Positions 7,980-15,906 of a DNA stretch of 62,911 nucleotides are shown in pieces. The DNA lies in the NCBI RefSeq assembly GCF_012911875.1, contig NZ_JAAXKZ010000018.1, positions 1 through 62,911 on the forward strand, written 5' to 3'. The position numbers were made by a program, and so were the translations under genes. This DNA comes from Pseudonocardia bannensis. GTDB taxonomy: Bacteria; Actinomycetota; Actinomycetes; Mycobacteriales; Pseudonocardiaceae. The notes beneath the pieces are model-generated. The model did no database searches. It was not told where the DNA came from and worked only from the letters and a program-made list of their open reading frames with translations. Every line of letters begins with the position of its first letter. The first letter of the stretch is position 1.

Positions 7980-10771
7980 GCAGTCAGCTCCTTATTCAAT
8001 TCGTCGATGATGTCGGCGGCGCGGTCCCCGAGGTCACGAAGGGCGCCGTCGATGCCGCCGCGCTCGGTGAAGGGCGCTTCGTCGAGGTCATCGGGGCTGA
8101 TGCCGGCGGAGGAAGCGATGACGGAGACCATGCGGTCGAGCCACCACCTCTCGGTGTCGGTGAAGTGCACGCCCGCTTGTTCTTGCTGGGTGAGCCAGCT
8201 CACGTACTTCTCCCTGACGCGGTCGGCGTAGGGGACGAGTTGGTCGTCTGCGCCGAGGGTGTAGCGCAGCAAGGAGACGAGGTCGGTGAGCGATCGGCGA
8301 GTGCGGGCCTGTGGGCTTGCGCCGTGCTTGTGGGTGACGTCGATGGCGAGGTAGGCGTTCCAGATGAGGTCGGGCGTCCAGTTGCGGGGCGGGCGAGCGA
8401 TGCGGTCGGCCAGCTCTTGCAGGTCGTCGTACGCGACGCGGCGGTCACGGGCCTCGCCCATGAGCTGGATCGCGGTGATCTCGTCGCGATGTTCATCGAG
8501 GTAGGCCTTCCAGGACTCGACGGTCGTCTGTGCACGGTCGGTGTCGACGACGCCGTGGGCGTCGAGGAGGGTGTCGACGCTGACCTCGTCGACTACGCGG
8601 TCGTGGGTGCGGCGCAGCTCGATGATGCGGTTGCGCAGCTCCGGATTGGCGGCGACGGGTTCGACGGCCTTCTCGATGAGCGCACGTATCGCCGCGGCTG
8701 GGTCCTCGGCGCCTTCGACGGCTTTCGCCTGGTGGTCGGGGTCCACGGCCTCGACGAGCCCGCGGACGACGTTCTTAATGGGAGTGCCGGCTACATCGTC
8801 GAGTTCGGTCCGCTCGGCGGGGGTTAGCTCGAGCTCCAGCTTGGCCAGGCGTGATGCGAGCGTGGCGGCATCGTCCTCGGTGAGGGTGAGGTTGGCGGCC
8901 TTGTCGAGCAGCTTCTTGAGCGGGACGGTCTTTTCGCGGTTGAGCGGTGGCTGGACGAACGGGTGCTCGGTGACTCCGATCGCGTCGATGAGCACGAAGC
9001 GGGTCTTGACCTCGGCGTCGGGTGTGACGCTTTGGAAGTCCGCGGGGGAGATCGTCCGGGCCCCGCGTCCCTTCATCTGCTCGAAGTACTGGGCGGAGCG
9101 GACGTCGCGCATGAAGAACACGCACTCCAGCGGACGGACATCGGTGCCGGTTGCGATCATGTCGACGGTGACGGCGATGCGCAGCGTCGGCGATGTGCGG
9201 AACGTCTGCAGCTGTGCCTTCGGGTTGGCGGCGCTGTAGGTGATCTTCGCGGCGAAGTCGTTGCCCTTGCCGAAGACCTCCCGCACGGTCGTGACGATTT
9301 CCTCGGCGTGGGCGTCGTCCTTCGCGAAGATCAGCGTCTTGGGCACGGTGGAGCGGCCGGGGAAGATCTCGGTGAACAGCTTGTCGCGGAACGTCTCGAG
9401 AACGGTCCGGATCTGGCTCTTGCTGGTGACAGCGCGGTCGAGCTGGGTGTTGGTGTAGTCGAGGTCGTCGTCGAGGGCTTCCAGGCGCTGCTTGCGGGTA
9501 CGTCGGTCGACCTTGGGCACGATCGTGCCAGCCTCGATCGTGGAGCCCTGCTCGGTGATCTGCGTGCGGATGCGATAGAGGTCGAAGTCGACGTTGACGC
9601 CATCGGCGACAGACTCGGGGTAGGTGTACTCGGAGACGAGGTTCTGCTGGAAGAAGCCGAAGGTCTGTTTGCCGGGCGTGGCAGTCAGCCCGACGATGTG
9701 AGCGTCGAAGTACTCCAGCACGCGCCGCCAAACCCCGTAGATGGAGCGGTGCGCCTCGTCGACGATGATCAAGTCGAAGGCCTCGGGCGGAAGATCCGGC
9801 CTGTAGACCACGTCGACAGGCTTATCGGGGACGTACGTGTCGATGCTCTGGTCGTCGACGTCAGCGACGTCCTCGCCGCGTAGCGCCATGAAGACGCGCT
9901 GGATGGTAGAGACCGCGATTTTCGTCGAATCGGCCATCCCCGCTCGTCGGACCTTGTCGACGTTGTACAGCTCCGTGAATCGGCGGTTCTCGCCGGGCGT
10001 GCGGTAGTTCTGGAACTCGGCCAGCGTCTGATCGGCCAGGTTGTTGCGGTCGACCAGGAACAGGACCCGGCCGAAGCCGCCCCACTTGAGAAGGCGATAA
10101 GACAGGGTCACCGCTGTGTAGGTCTTGCCGGCGCCGGTGGCCATCTGGATGAGGCTGCGGCTGAAGTGCTGGTCGCCGAGGCTCTTCTCCACACCCTTGA
10201 TGGCGGTAATCTGCGCGGGGCGCAACGGTGCCTCGTCGAGCGCTGGCAGGTGACGGACCTTCGCTCGCCATGTCGGGTGCTCTGGATCCGCGTCGGCTTC
10301 GCGGAGGATCCGGGCCAGCGTCGCGGGCCTCGGGAAGCTGAACAGACGGCGGGCCCTCGACTCGGGGTCGAACCCATTGGTGAAGTGCGTCTCCGAGCCA
10401 GAGGCCTCGAATATGAACGGGAGCCGACCGTCGCGCAGCACTGCCTTGAGCCGGACATCAGCGGGGAGTCCGTCGGCGTACATGGTCGACTGCCACTCGA
10501 CCCCGCTCAGGGTGGTTCCCTCGGGCTTAGCCTCGATAACACCGACCGCCTTCTTGTCGACGTACAGCAGGTAGTCGACTCGCCCGTGGCCAGCCTTCAT
10601 GACGATCTCGCGCACAGCGACGCCCTGCGCGGCGAACAGGTTCAGGTCCTTCTTGTCCTGCACTGCCCAGCCTGCGGCCGTGAGCTGGCGGTCGATGAGC
10701 AGGCGTGCGCGCTGCTCTGCAGCGAGCCGGCCTGCGTCAACCTGGGGCGCCATCACGGGTGAGGATTCCAC
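7976..10771 (-). CDS. hsdR: type I restriction endonuclease/translocase subunit HsdR
   Basis: ATP-driven DNA translocase and nuclease of the type I complex. 931 residues from the GTG at 10771; the ATG at 10753 is an alternative. The nuclease comes first: D66 in GRVDYLLY and E80-A-K82 in VIEAKPEG match the PD-(D/E)XK core. The helicase follows with Walker A ATGAGKT (211-217), DEAH (338-341) and TATPG (363-367); later GRGARTI fits motif VI. The C-terminal 250 residues are helical as in EcoEI-type HsdR. First gene of the operon. No frameshift or lost catalytic residue is visible, so restriction is probably active. Confidence 0.93.
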   Translation of the reverse strand: MESSPVMAPQVDAGRLAAEQRARLLIDRQLTAAGWAVQDKKDLNLFAAQGVAVREIVMKAGHGRVDYLLYVDKKAVGVIEAKPEGTTLSGVEWQSTMYADGLPADVRLKAVLRDGRLPFIFEASGSETHFTNGFDPESRARRLFSFPRPATLARILREADADPEHPTWRAKVRHLPALDEAPLRPAQITAIKGVEKSLGDQHFSRSLIQMATGAGKTYTAVTLSYRLLKWGGFGRVLFLVDRNNLADQTLAEFQNYRTPGENRRFTELYNVDKVRRAGMADSTKIAVSTIQRVFMALRGEDVADVDDQSIDTYVPDKPVDVVYRPDLPPEAFDLIIVDEAHRSIYGVWRRVLEYFDAHIVGLTATPGKQTFGFFQQNLVSEYTYPESVADGVNVDFDLYRIRTQITEQGSTIEAGTIVPKVDRRTRKQRLEALDDDLDYTNTQLDRAVTSKSQIRTVLETFRDKLFTEIFPGRSTVPKTLIFAKDDAHAEEIVTTVREVFGKGNDFAAKITYSAANPKAQLQTFRTSPTLRIAVTVDMIATGTDVRPLECVFFMRDVRSAQYFEQMKGRGARTISPADFQSVTPDAEVKTRFVLIDAIGVTEHPFVQPPLNREKTVPLKKLLDKAANLTLTEDDAATLASRLAKLELELTPAERTELDDVAGTPIKNVVRGLVEAVDPDHQAKAVEGAEDPAAAIRALIEKAVEPVAANPELRNRIIELRRTHDRVVDEVSVDTLLDAHGVVDTDRAQTTVESWKAYLDEHRDEITAIQLMGEARDRRVAYDDLQELADRIARPPRNWTPDLIWNAYLAIDVTHKHGASPQARTRRSLTDLVSLLRYTLGADDQLVPYADRVREKYVSWLTQQEQAGVHFTDTERWWLDRMVSVIASSAGISPDDLDEAPFTERGGIDGALRDLGDRAADIIDELNKELTA

Positions 10772-10787
10772 ATCCGTGGTCCGCTCG

Positions 10788-11386
10788 TTACCTCTGGTGA
10801 CCTAGTGTGAGATCACGATTGTGGTCGTACGTCGATGCTGGCGCCCACTCTGGCCGCCAGTCGGTTAGGGGTCGAGCGGTGCCGGTTCGCCGGGCGCTCA
10901 GGGCCGCGCGGGCCATGCAAGTGCCTTCGAGTGCTTCCCGGTCGACACCGGCGAGCTCGAAGAATCGCTGCCACTGCGCGTCGGGGACGGGCACGGCGCT
11001 GCGGACGAACTTGCGTCGCGTCTCGGCCCAGTCGCCGAGGACGGAGTCGTTGCGGATGGCGTCGAAGGTGACGGGGCGGGCGAACTTTGCGATGACGTCG
11101 TAGGTGCAGACCGGCTTGCCGTGGAACTGGCGACCGGGCAGGTCGAGGGGTACGGCGTCGGTGCGGGCGACGATGAGGTGAGAGATGTCTTTGCGTACTC
11201 GGGATCGGTAGAGCAGTGCGAGGTCGCAGGTGCGTGTGGTGGGTGCACAGGTCCACCAGCCGCCGGCGACGAAGCCCGCGCCGGGCTCGAATTCTGGCGG
11301 TCTTGGCCTTCCTCGTTGAGGTAGTAGTCGGGGCCGGCGACCCAAAGCCAGCGCTATGGCTGACGTGAGGCGGTGGCCGCCGTCAT
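10788..11386 (-). pseudogene. EVE-domain protein, broken by a stop and a frameshift
   Basis: The main frame (from about 11296 down) reads GAGFVAGGWWTC, LALLYRSRVRKDISHLIVART and KPVCTYDVIAKFARPVTFDAI, the body of an EVE-domain protein; EVE/YTH-like folds bind modified bases and cluster with modification-dependent restriction. The expected N-terminus, RWLWVAGPDYYLNEEGQDRQ, lies upstream in a different frame. It follows an ATG at 11386 and is preceded by an in-frame TAG at 11354-11356. So at least two lesions separate the start from the body, the frameshift falling near 11291-11296. It ends 16 bases before hsdR on the same strand and may once have been part of that operon. Confidence 0.65.
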
Positions 11387-11571
11387 TGGAAGGTTCCCGC
11401 TTCTGCGTTGGGCGAGTCAGCCGCCGTCGCGGAGGCATCCGGGGGCACGGGAACTAGTGGCAGAATCGGTAACAGCCGGCCCGCCATCGGGCTCGCCTCC
11501 CGATACCGGCAGCCGACTGGCACAAGACCGGCCCGCAACGGCCTGCCTTCAACCGAGGTGCGCAGCGGTCG

Positions 11572-12747
11572 TCAGGCTGTGGCCTCTGCCGGGGCAGATT
11601 CAAGTCGTTCAACATCAACGATGATTGAGTGAGCATCCGGGTAGCGCTGCTCAACCTCATTCGTGGTGCACTTGCGAACAATCCGACTTATCTCGTCCGT
11701 GTCGGTGCGTGGTAGTGAATCCTTGCCAGTGAAGATGTACGAGAGCACCCAGCCGATTGAGTAAATCTCGTTGAGGACGTCGTACTTCTTGAAACTTGCG
11801 AGCATCGGATCAAGTATCGTTCCGCGCATCTCAGTCCTTGATCGAGTGAACTCCGACGAATGGTCTTTCGCCAGTCCGAAATCGGAGAGTTTGACCAATA
11901 CCGCCTTGCTCGCATAGACTTTCAAGAGGACGTTTTGCAGGCTGAGGTCGCGGTGAAGCAACTTCTGGCCGTGAATGTAGCTTACCCCGTAGAGGAACTG
12001 GAGCGCGATCCGCTTACGAGTAGCGAAGCTCAGGTGGTTGTTCCGCTTTGCAATGTACTTCCGAAGTGTTTCGTGGCAGAACTCCATCGTGTACTCGTCG
12101 CGAGCTTCGTCGTAGCGATAGACTTCAACGACATATGGAAAGCTAAGTCGCTTTAGGATATTGAACTCTTCTCTAAACCGGTGCAAGTCGCGCGCGTCGA
12201 GGCCTTTCTTGGCACGTTTAACCGCGATCGTGTTTCCATAATCAGGGTCAACAAAGGAGAAAACCTGTGCGTACGAACCCTCGCCTATCAGTTGAAGTCT
12301 CACAGCTCGGCTCTGCTTCTTTAGCTTTATCGTCGTCTCGGATCGGAGGAAAACCGGCTCGTACTTGACAATCTCGATGGGCTCGAAATCTTCGGGTACT
12401 GTACTGCCGCCGCCTGTTGAGAGCCACGGCCTGCACCGTCGTACAGCGGCCTCATAGTCTTTGCGGAATGAGACGTCAAGTCCGATTCGGCGCAATGTTT
12501 CGATGGTCTCAGACAGCTCGTCGATTAATGCTATCAACGCCCGGCTATTGTCGGCCCAGTAATGGCGAGTGGACCTTGCTCTGTCGTTAATTGCAGTAAA
12601 GTGCTCGTTCAACTTCTCATGTAGGCTTGCGAATACCCGCCCGAACCGCTCGTCGTCGGTGTACAACCGCGTGAAAGTGTCCGACACGGGCTCCTTCGCG
12701 TACTTGTCCCTGAGGTCACCGAGCATCAACTCCACACGATCAGCCAC
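11572..12747 (-). CDS. eukaryotic-type Ser/Thr protein kinase with novel N-terminal helical domain
   Basis: 391 residues from the GTG at 12747, with GGGAGGG upstream. Residues 1-150 are charged and helix-rich and I do not recognise them. The kinase domain follows: glycine loop GEGSYAQV (155-162), ATP lysine K177 (IAVKRAK), helix C Glu near 194, HRDLSLQN (265-272, catalytic D267) and DFG (289-291). All catalytic residues are present, so it should be active. It has no membrane segment and no PASTA domains, unlike the housekeeping PknA/PknB kinases. Codon use is clearly less GC-rich than the neighbours, a sign of transfer. Position between an hsd locus and an integration scar suggests a defence role (for example abortive infection), which is inference. 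Confidence 0.8.
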   Translation of the reverse strand: MADRVELMLGDLRDKYAKEPVSDTFTRLYTDDERFGRVFASLHEKLNEHFTAINDRARSTRHYWADNSRALIALIDELSETIETLRRIGLDVSFRKDYEAAVRRCRPWLSTGGGSTVPEDFEPIEIVKYEPVFLRSETTIKLKKQSRAVRLQLIGEGSYAQVFSFVDPDYGNTIAVKRAKKGLDARDLHRFREEFNILKRLSFPYVVEVYRYDEARDEYTMEFCHETLRKYIAKRNNHLSFATRKRIALQFLYGVSYIHGQKLLHRDLSLQNVLLKVYASKAVLVKLSDFGLAKDHSSEFTRSRTEMRGTILDPMLASFKKYDVLNEIYSIGWVLSYIFTGKDSLPRTDTDEISRIVRKCTTNEVEQRYPDAHSIIVDVERLESAPAEATA

Positions 12748-13080
12748 GTCCTGTAGCCCTCCCTCGCGCTTCGCTCATCCCCGACACAGCACTGCACCGA
12801 CTCATGGCCGCGCGACACGGTCGCTCAAAGCTCCGACGATATCGTTCTAGTACTGTAACGGCAGTTGATCAGTCGGGTGGTGATTCGCCGCGGCGGCGGT
12901 AGTGGCAGGCGCGGGCTCGATGCAACGAGATCGCTGGGTGCGTCGTAGAGCTGAATTGACGCGGTCGTGACACGCCATGTGACACGAAACCCAGTCTGGC
13001 GGGGCTTTCGTTGATGCTAGGGGTGCCGAGGCTGTGGCCAAAGTTGCTGGTAGAGGCCCTGGACCACGCCGCACGACTGC
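12748..13080. other. intergenic region at the right end of the defence island
   Basis: No gene seen. It holds the promoter side of the kinase gene and the boundary with the tRNA scar. Confidence 0.5.
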
Positions 13081-13124
13081 CTTCCAAACTGGCTACGCGG
13101 GTTCGATTCCCGTCGCCCGCTCCA
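13081..13124 (+). other. 3' half of tRNA-Gly(TCC): integration (att) scar
   Basis: From the anticodon loop CTTCCAA onward the bases read as a normal tRNA 3' half: anticodon-stem 3' strand, a T arm around GGGTTCGATTCCC, acceptor strand CGCCCGC, discriminator T and encoded CCA. The bases just left do not pair with the 3' anticodon stem (ACTGC against ACTGG) and no D arm or 5' acceptor strand GCGGGCG is present. Integrative elements that use a tRNA gene recombine in the anticodon loop or T arm and leave such a copy at one end. An integrase remnant ends 95 bases to the right. Confidence 0.8.
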
Positions 13125-13183
13125 CCTGGTTGACCAGCGAGAACGACGGCCTCTCTCGATCATGGGAGGGGGCGTCGTTCGCG

Positions 13184-13204
13184 TTCGTGCCAGATTCGTG
13201 CCAG
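13184..13204 (+). repeat. tandem CGTGCCAG motif beside the integrase (arm-site-like)
   Basis: The octamer CGTGCCAG occurs twice, 11 bases apart, between the tRNA scar and the integrase stop. A near-identical pair is at 15831-15851 in the same orientation (19 of 21 bases equal). Paired direct repeats next to int and att are typical of integrase arm-binding sites. Confidence 0.5.
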
Positions 13205-13219
13205 TTCAGCCCGCGCGGC

Positions 13220-13612
13220 TCACCCTGCCGCCTCCTCTCCGGCGGCCCGCGCCTCGCGGATCATCAGGTCCAAAGCCTCGGCAATCCTGCGGTCCCGCTC
13301 GCTCGTTGCGTGCTGGTAGATCAGTGCCGCCCGGGTGCTGCCGTGGCCGATCCGGGACATCACCTCGCGCAGTGTCGCGCCTGTCTGCGCGGCCAGCGTG
13401 CCGCCCGTGTGGCGCAGGTCGTGCAGGTGTAGCAGCGGATTCGCGCTCGCGTTCCGAATCGCCTGCTTCCAGATCCGGTTGAACGAACTGCGGCGCGGCG
13501 ACGCCCCCTTGGGGCCGACGAACAGCAACCCGTCTGGGCCGGGTTCCGCGTACAAACGGAGGTGCTCGCGGATCTCCGGGAGGATCGCGGCCGGCAGCGT
13601 CACGGTGCGCTT
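13220..13612 (-). pseudogene. tyrosine integrase, C-terminal catalytic fragment
   Basis: About 130 residues from KRTVTLPAAILPEIREHLRLY to the stop at 13220. It contains HDLRHTGGTLAAQTG (second catalytic His-x-x-Arg), IGHGSTRAALIYQH (catalytic His and Tyr nucleophile) and a terminal helix RIAEALDLMIREA, as in actinobacterial phage and AICE integrases. The N-terminal DNA-binding domain and the first catalytic Arg are missing because the frame joins a transposase at about 13612. The enzyme should be dead unless supplied elsewhere. It points toward the tRNA scar, the usual arrangement of int beside attP. Confidence 0.8.
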
Positions 13613-14101
13613 GAAGCAGCGTTCGACGACGTTGCGGTTGGCGTAGCGGTCGGGATCGAAGGCTGGTGGGCGGCCGCCGCGGGAGCCCTTCGCTTGGCGG
13701 CGCGTGATCTGGTCGCTCTTCTCCGGGCTGGTGAACGCGATCCCGCGTGCGCGCATCGCCCTCCGGGTGGAGGGGTGGGAGTAGGCCTTGTCGGCCAGGA
13801 CCCGGTCGGGGCGTTTGCGGGGTCGGCCAGGTCCGTCACGGCCGACCGAGATCTGGTCGAGCAGCGGGAGTAGTTGCGGGTTGTCCCCGGCCTGGCCGGG
13901 GGTCAGGATCACCGACATCGGCAGTCCGCGCCCGTCGACGGCGAGGTGGATCTTGCTGGTCAGGCCTCCGCGGGACCGTCCGAGGGCTTCTCCGTCGACG
14001 GCGAGGGCTTCGATCCACCCGGTGGTGCAGCCCCTTTTTTCCGGGCCCCGGCGGAGTGCTGGTGGGCCCGGACGCTGCTGGAATCGACGCTGAAAGTCCA
14101 C
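13613..14101 (-). pseudogene. IS5 transposase second frame, 3'-truncated and fused to integrase
   Basis: Residues from RGPEKRGCTTGWIEALAVDG to ANRNVVERCF form the C-terminal part of the transposase: SRGGLTSKIHLAVDGRGLPM, the second catalytic Asp in VLADKAYSHP and the catalytic Glu in NVVERC. The last part normally found after the Glu (an RLKQWRGIATRYDK-type block) is absent. The frame runs on without a stop into the integrase fragment, giving one 293-codon chimeric frame. Confidence 0.75.
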
Positions 14102-14382
14102 TCCACGTTCCCGACGGAGTCGTCCTTGACGATGACCTGGTCGAGGATGCGTTCCCAGGTGCCGTCCGCGGTCCAGATCCGCAGGCGTTCATGCGCGGTC
14201 TTCCAGGGTCCGTAGCGCTCGGGCAGGTCGCGCCACGGGGCGCCGGTGCGCAGCTTCCACAGGATCGCGTTGATCACCTGTCGGTGGTCTCGCCACCGCC
14301 GACCCCCGCTCTCGACCGGCGGCAGCAGCGGCTCGATCCGGGCCCATGACTTCTCCGTCAACTCACCACGTCCCACCACCAA
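13960..14382 (-). CDS. IS5-family transposase first frame (OrfA)
   Basis: N-terminal part of the transposase: GELTEKSWARIEPLLPP, the insertion/helix block RQVINAILWKLRTGAPWRDLPERYGPW and the first catalytic Asp in TFSVDSSSVRAHQH. The start is a TTG/GTG cluster at 14376-14382. After ARKKGAAPPGG the frame departs from the family, and the second frame (from 14101) takes over, so the full enzyme needs a -1 shift at the A6G run near 14035. Because the second frame is truncated, a complete active transposase is unlikely. Confidence 0.75.
   Translation of the reverse strand: MVVGRGELTEKSWARIEPLLPPVESGGRRWRDHRQVINAILWKLRTGAPWRDLPERYGPWKTAHERLRIWTADGTWERILDQVIVKDDSVGNVEWTFSVDSSSVRAHQHSAGARKKGAAPPGGSKPSPSTEKPSDGPAEA
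14031..14040 (-). promoter_or_regulatory. probable -1 programmed frameshift site of the IS5 transposase
   Basis: On the coding strand the bases are AAAAAAGGGG, a slippery A6G run placed exactly where homology passes from OrfA to OrfB, as usual in IS427-group elements. Confidence 0.6.
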
Positions 14383-14475
14383 AACATGATCACCGAGACC
14401 AGGTCAGACCCCTTACAGGACACGCCCCAAGTAGCAACGACCTCGGGCAGCAGGGCCCAACCGTGGACGTCTCAC

Positions 14476-15270
14476 CTACGTTCCCGTCGATGCGCCACCC
14501 GCGTCGCGCTCTGCCTCGTACTCGGCCTTGTGGAATTTCGCAGGGTGAACGATCCGTCCGGTGTCGCTGCGGTGCTCGGTGGGGGAACCGCACCAAAGGC
14601 ACTCACCTGAGTCGTCATAGCGCAGCTGGTTCAGCAGCTCGGCGTCGCGGTCGTGTCGTTGTGGGCGGCGGATGTGCAGCGAGCGCTGTGTGCTGCGCGC
14701 GGGCGGTTGTGGCGGTGGCGCCGCCGCGCCTGGGCCAGTGGGTTGCGGCGGTTGCTGCTGGGGAGGAATCGAGTGGCTCGGCGGGGTGGACGGCGCCGGT
14801 GCGGCGGTGCCCCCGATCGCCATGCGGATGGCTTCCTCAACTTCGAGGGCGTGCCAGTCGCGTGGGTGGACCGCGTGTCCGTTCTCTGCACGGTGCGGCC
14901 CGGGGTGGCCGCACCACATGCAGCCGCCGATCGCGTCCACAGCAGCCCTGGACTCGATGTCTGCGCGGAGCTGTGCGGCGCGGGCCTCGGCGGCTTGCTT
15001 AGCGGCGGCTGCTCGCTTTTCCGCCTGCGCTGCGTTGACCTTCCCGACGATCACGCCCACCACGCCGATCACGATGACGGCGACCAGCAGGCTGCCCAGC
15101 ACCGGCGACGCCTCGAAAGCCTTACCGATGAATCCGACCACCATCAGCACACCGATGATGCCCAGGCAGCCGAGACATCCGCTGGTGTTCTGCGACTGTC
15201 CGTGCTGGGTCTGGGTGTTGACCTGGTTGACGTTGACGTTGACGTTGATCGGTCCGTGCTGATCGGCCAT
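14476..15270 (-). CDS. uncharacterised membrane protein with two Cys/His motifs (element passenger)
   Basis: 264 residues from the ATG at 15270. The N-terminus is Asn/Gln/Val-rich (GPINVNVNVNQVNTQTQ), followed by two hydrophobic segments (about 37-55, GCLGIIGVLMVVGFIGKAF, and about 60-80, GSLLVAVIVIGVVGVIVGK), a coiled-coil-like Ala/Gln/Arg stretch, then CMWCGHPGPHRAENGHAVH. A Pro-rich linker leads to a second copy, CLWCGSPTEHRSDTGRIVH. Each copy has CxWCG...H...H, suggesting duplicated small zinc-binding units. It lies between the IS fragment and the truncated decarboxylase gene, inside the mobile region. I do not recognise the family. Possible roles such as membrane-linked nucleic-acid binding are speculation. 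Confidence 0.6.
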   Translation of the reverse strand: MADQHGPINVNVNVNQVNTQTQHGQSQNTSGCLGCLGIIGVLMVVGFIGKAFEASPVLGSLLVAVIVIGVVGVIVGKVNAAQAEKRAAAAKQAAEARAAQLRADIESRAAVDAIGGCMWCGHPGPHRAENGHAVHPRDWHALEVEEAIRMAIGGTAAPAPSTPPSHSIPPQQQPPQPTGPGAAAPPPQPPARSTQRSLHIRRPQRHDRDAELLNQLRYDDSGECLWCGSPTEHRSDTGRIVHPAKFHKAEYEAERDAGGASTGT

Positions 15271-15906
15271 GAGGGGCGGTCCTGGGGTTTGCAGCGGCAG
15301 CGAGTGTCGCTGTGTGATCGCGCGGGCCTCGACCCGCGTTACCGAGCACCTGCGTGGCCTGCTGAGACGCGTGCGCGAACGTGAGGCCCCTCCAGCGCAG
15401 CAGCCCACTCGATCGTTAGCAGGAGTCGTCAAGATTTGATGAGGGCATGCCCGATGTCCGCTGGCCACCAGTGAGGAGTCGACGCACTTGGATGCCGCCA
15501 CAGCCGATCTGGTTCGCGGCGGGTTGTGCGTCCACCGGGTCTCCCGGTGATCGCGGGCCTAACGCCCGCAGTCCACACCTCGCCCACACGGACCGGGCCA
15601 GCGTGGCCCCGATCAGGACCGACAGCCTCGGTAGGTTGCCCTCTGGGCCGCTCTGGCTGGTTGCACTTTCGGTGGCAATCACTCGCATGCGCGGGCTGTC
15701 GTACCCGCCGCAGTGGCAGGAGGACCAGCCATCCGTCGCGCCGCGACTGTCGCCGATCACACCGGCGCAGACGTCGAAATCGTGTGTCCCGGTCGTTGGG
15801 GCGCCAGCGCGGAACGGGTGTGCTGCGGCGCTCGTGCCAGATGCGTGCCAGGTAGGGGGCGCTCTCGTGGTCACTGACGGATAACCACGGGCGCTCGGAC
15901 ACAGCG
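15271..15906. other. gene-free end of the mobile region
   Basis: No convincing gene; the frames here look like shadows. It contains the second CGTGCCAG pair at 15831-15851 and ends where homology to benzoylformate decarboxylase begins. Confidence 0.5.
15831..15851 (+). repeat. second tandem CGTGCCAG motif
   Basis: Near-identical to the pair at 13184-13204 and in the same orientation, about 55 bases before the truncated decarboxylase gene. It may mark the other end of an integrated element or a second, older insertion. Confidence 0.45.

Larger units (their letters stand above)
13613..14430 (-). mobile_element. IS5-family (IS427-like) insertion sequence, truncated at its 3' end
   Basis: The left end of the element, in its own orientation, starts near 14430 with GGGGCGTGTCCTGTAAG, a typical IS5-group terminal repeat. 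Two overlapping frames encode the transposase. The element stops inside the transposase just after the catalytic Glu (VVERCF), where integrase sequence begins, so the right terminal repeat is lost and no target duplication can be seen. A deletion after insertion into the integrase gene explains this best. Confidence 0.7.
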
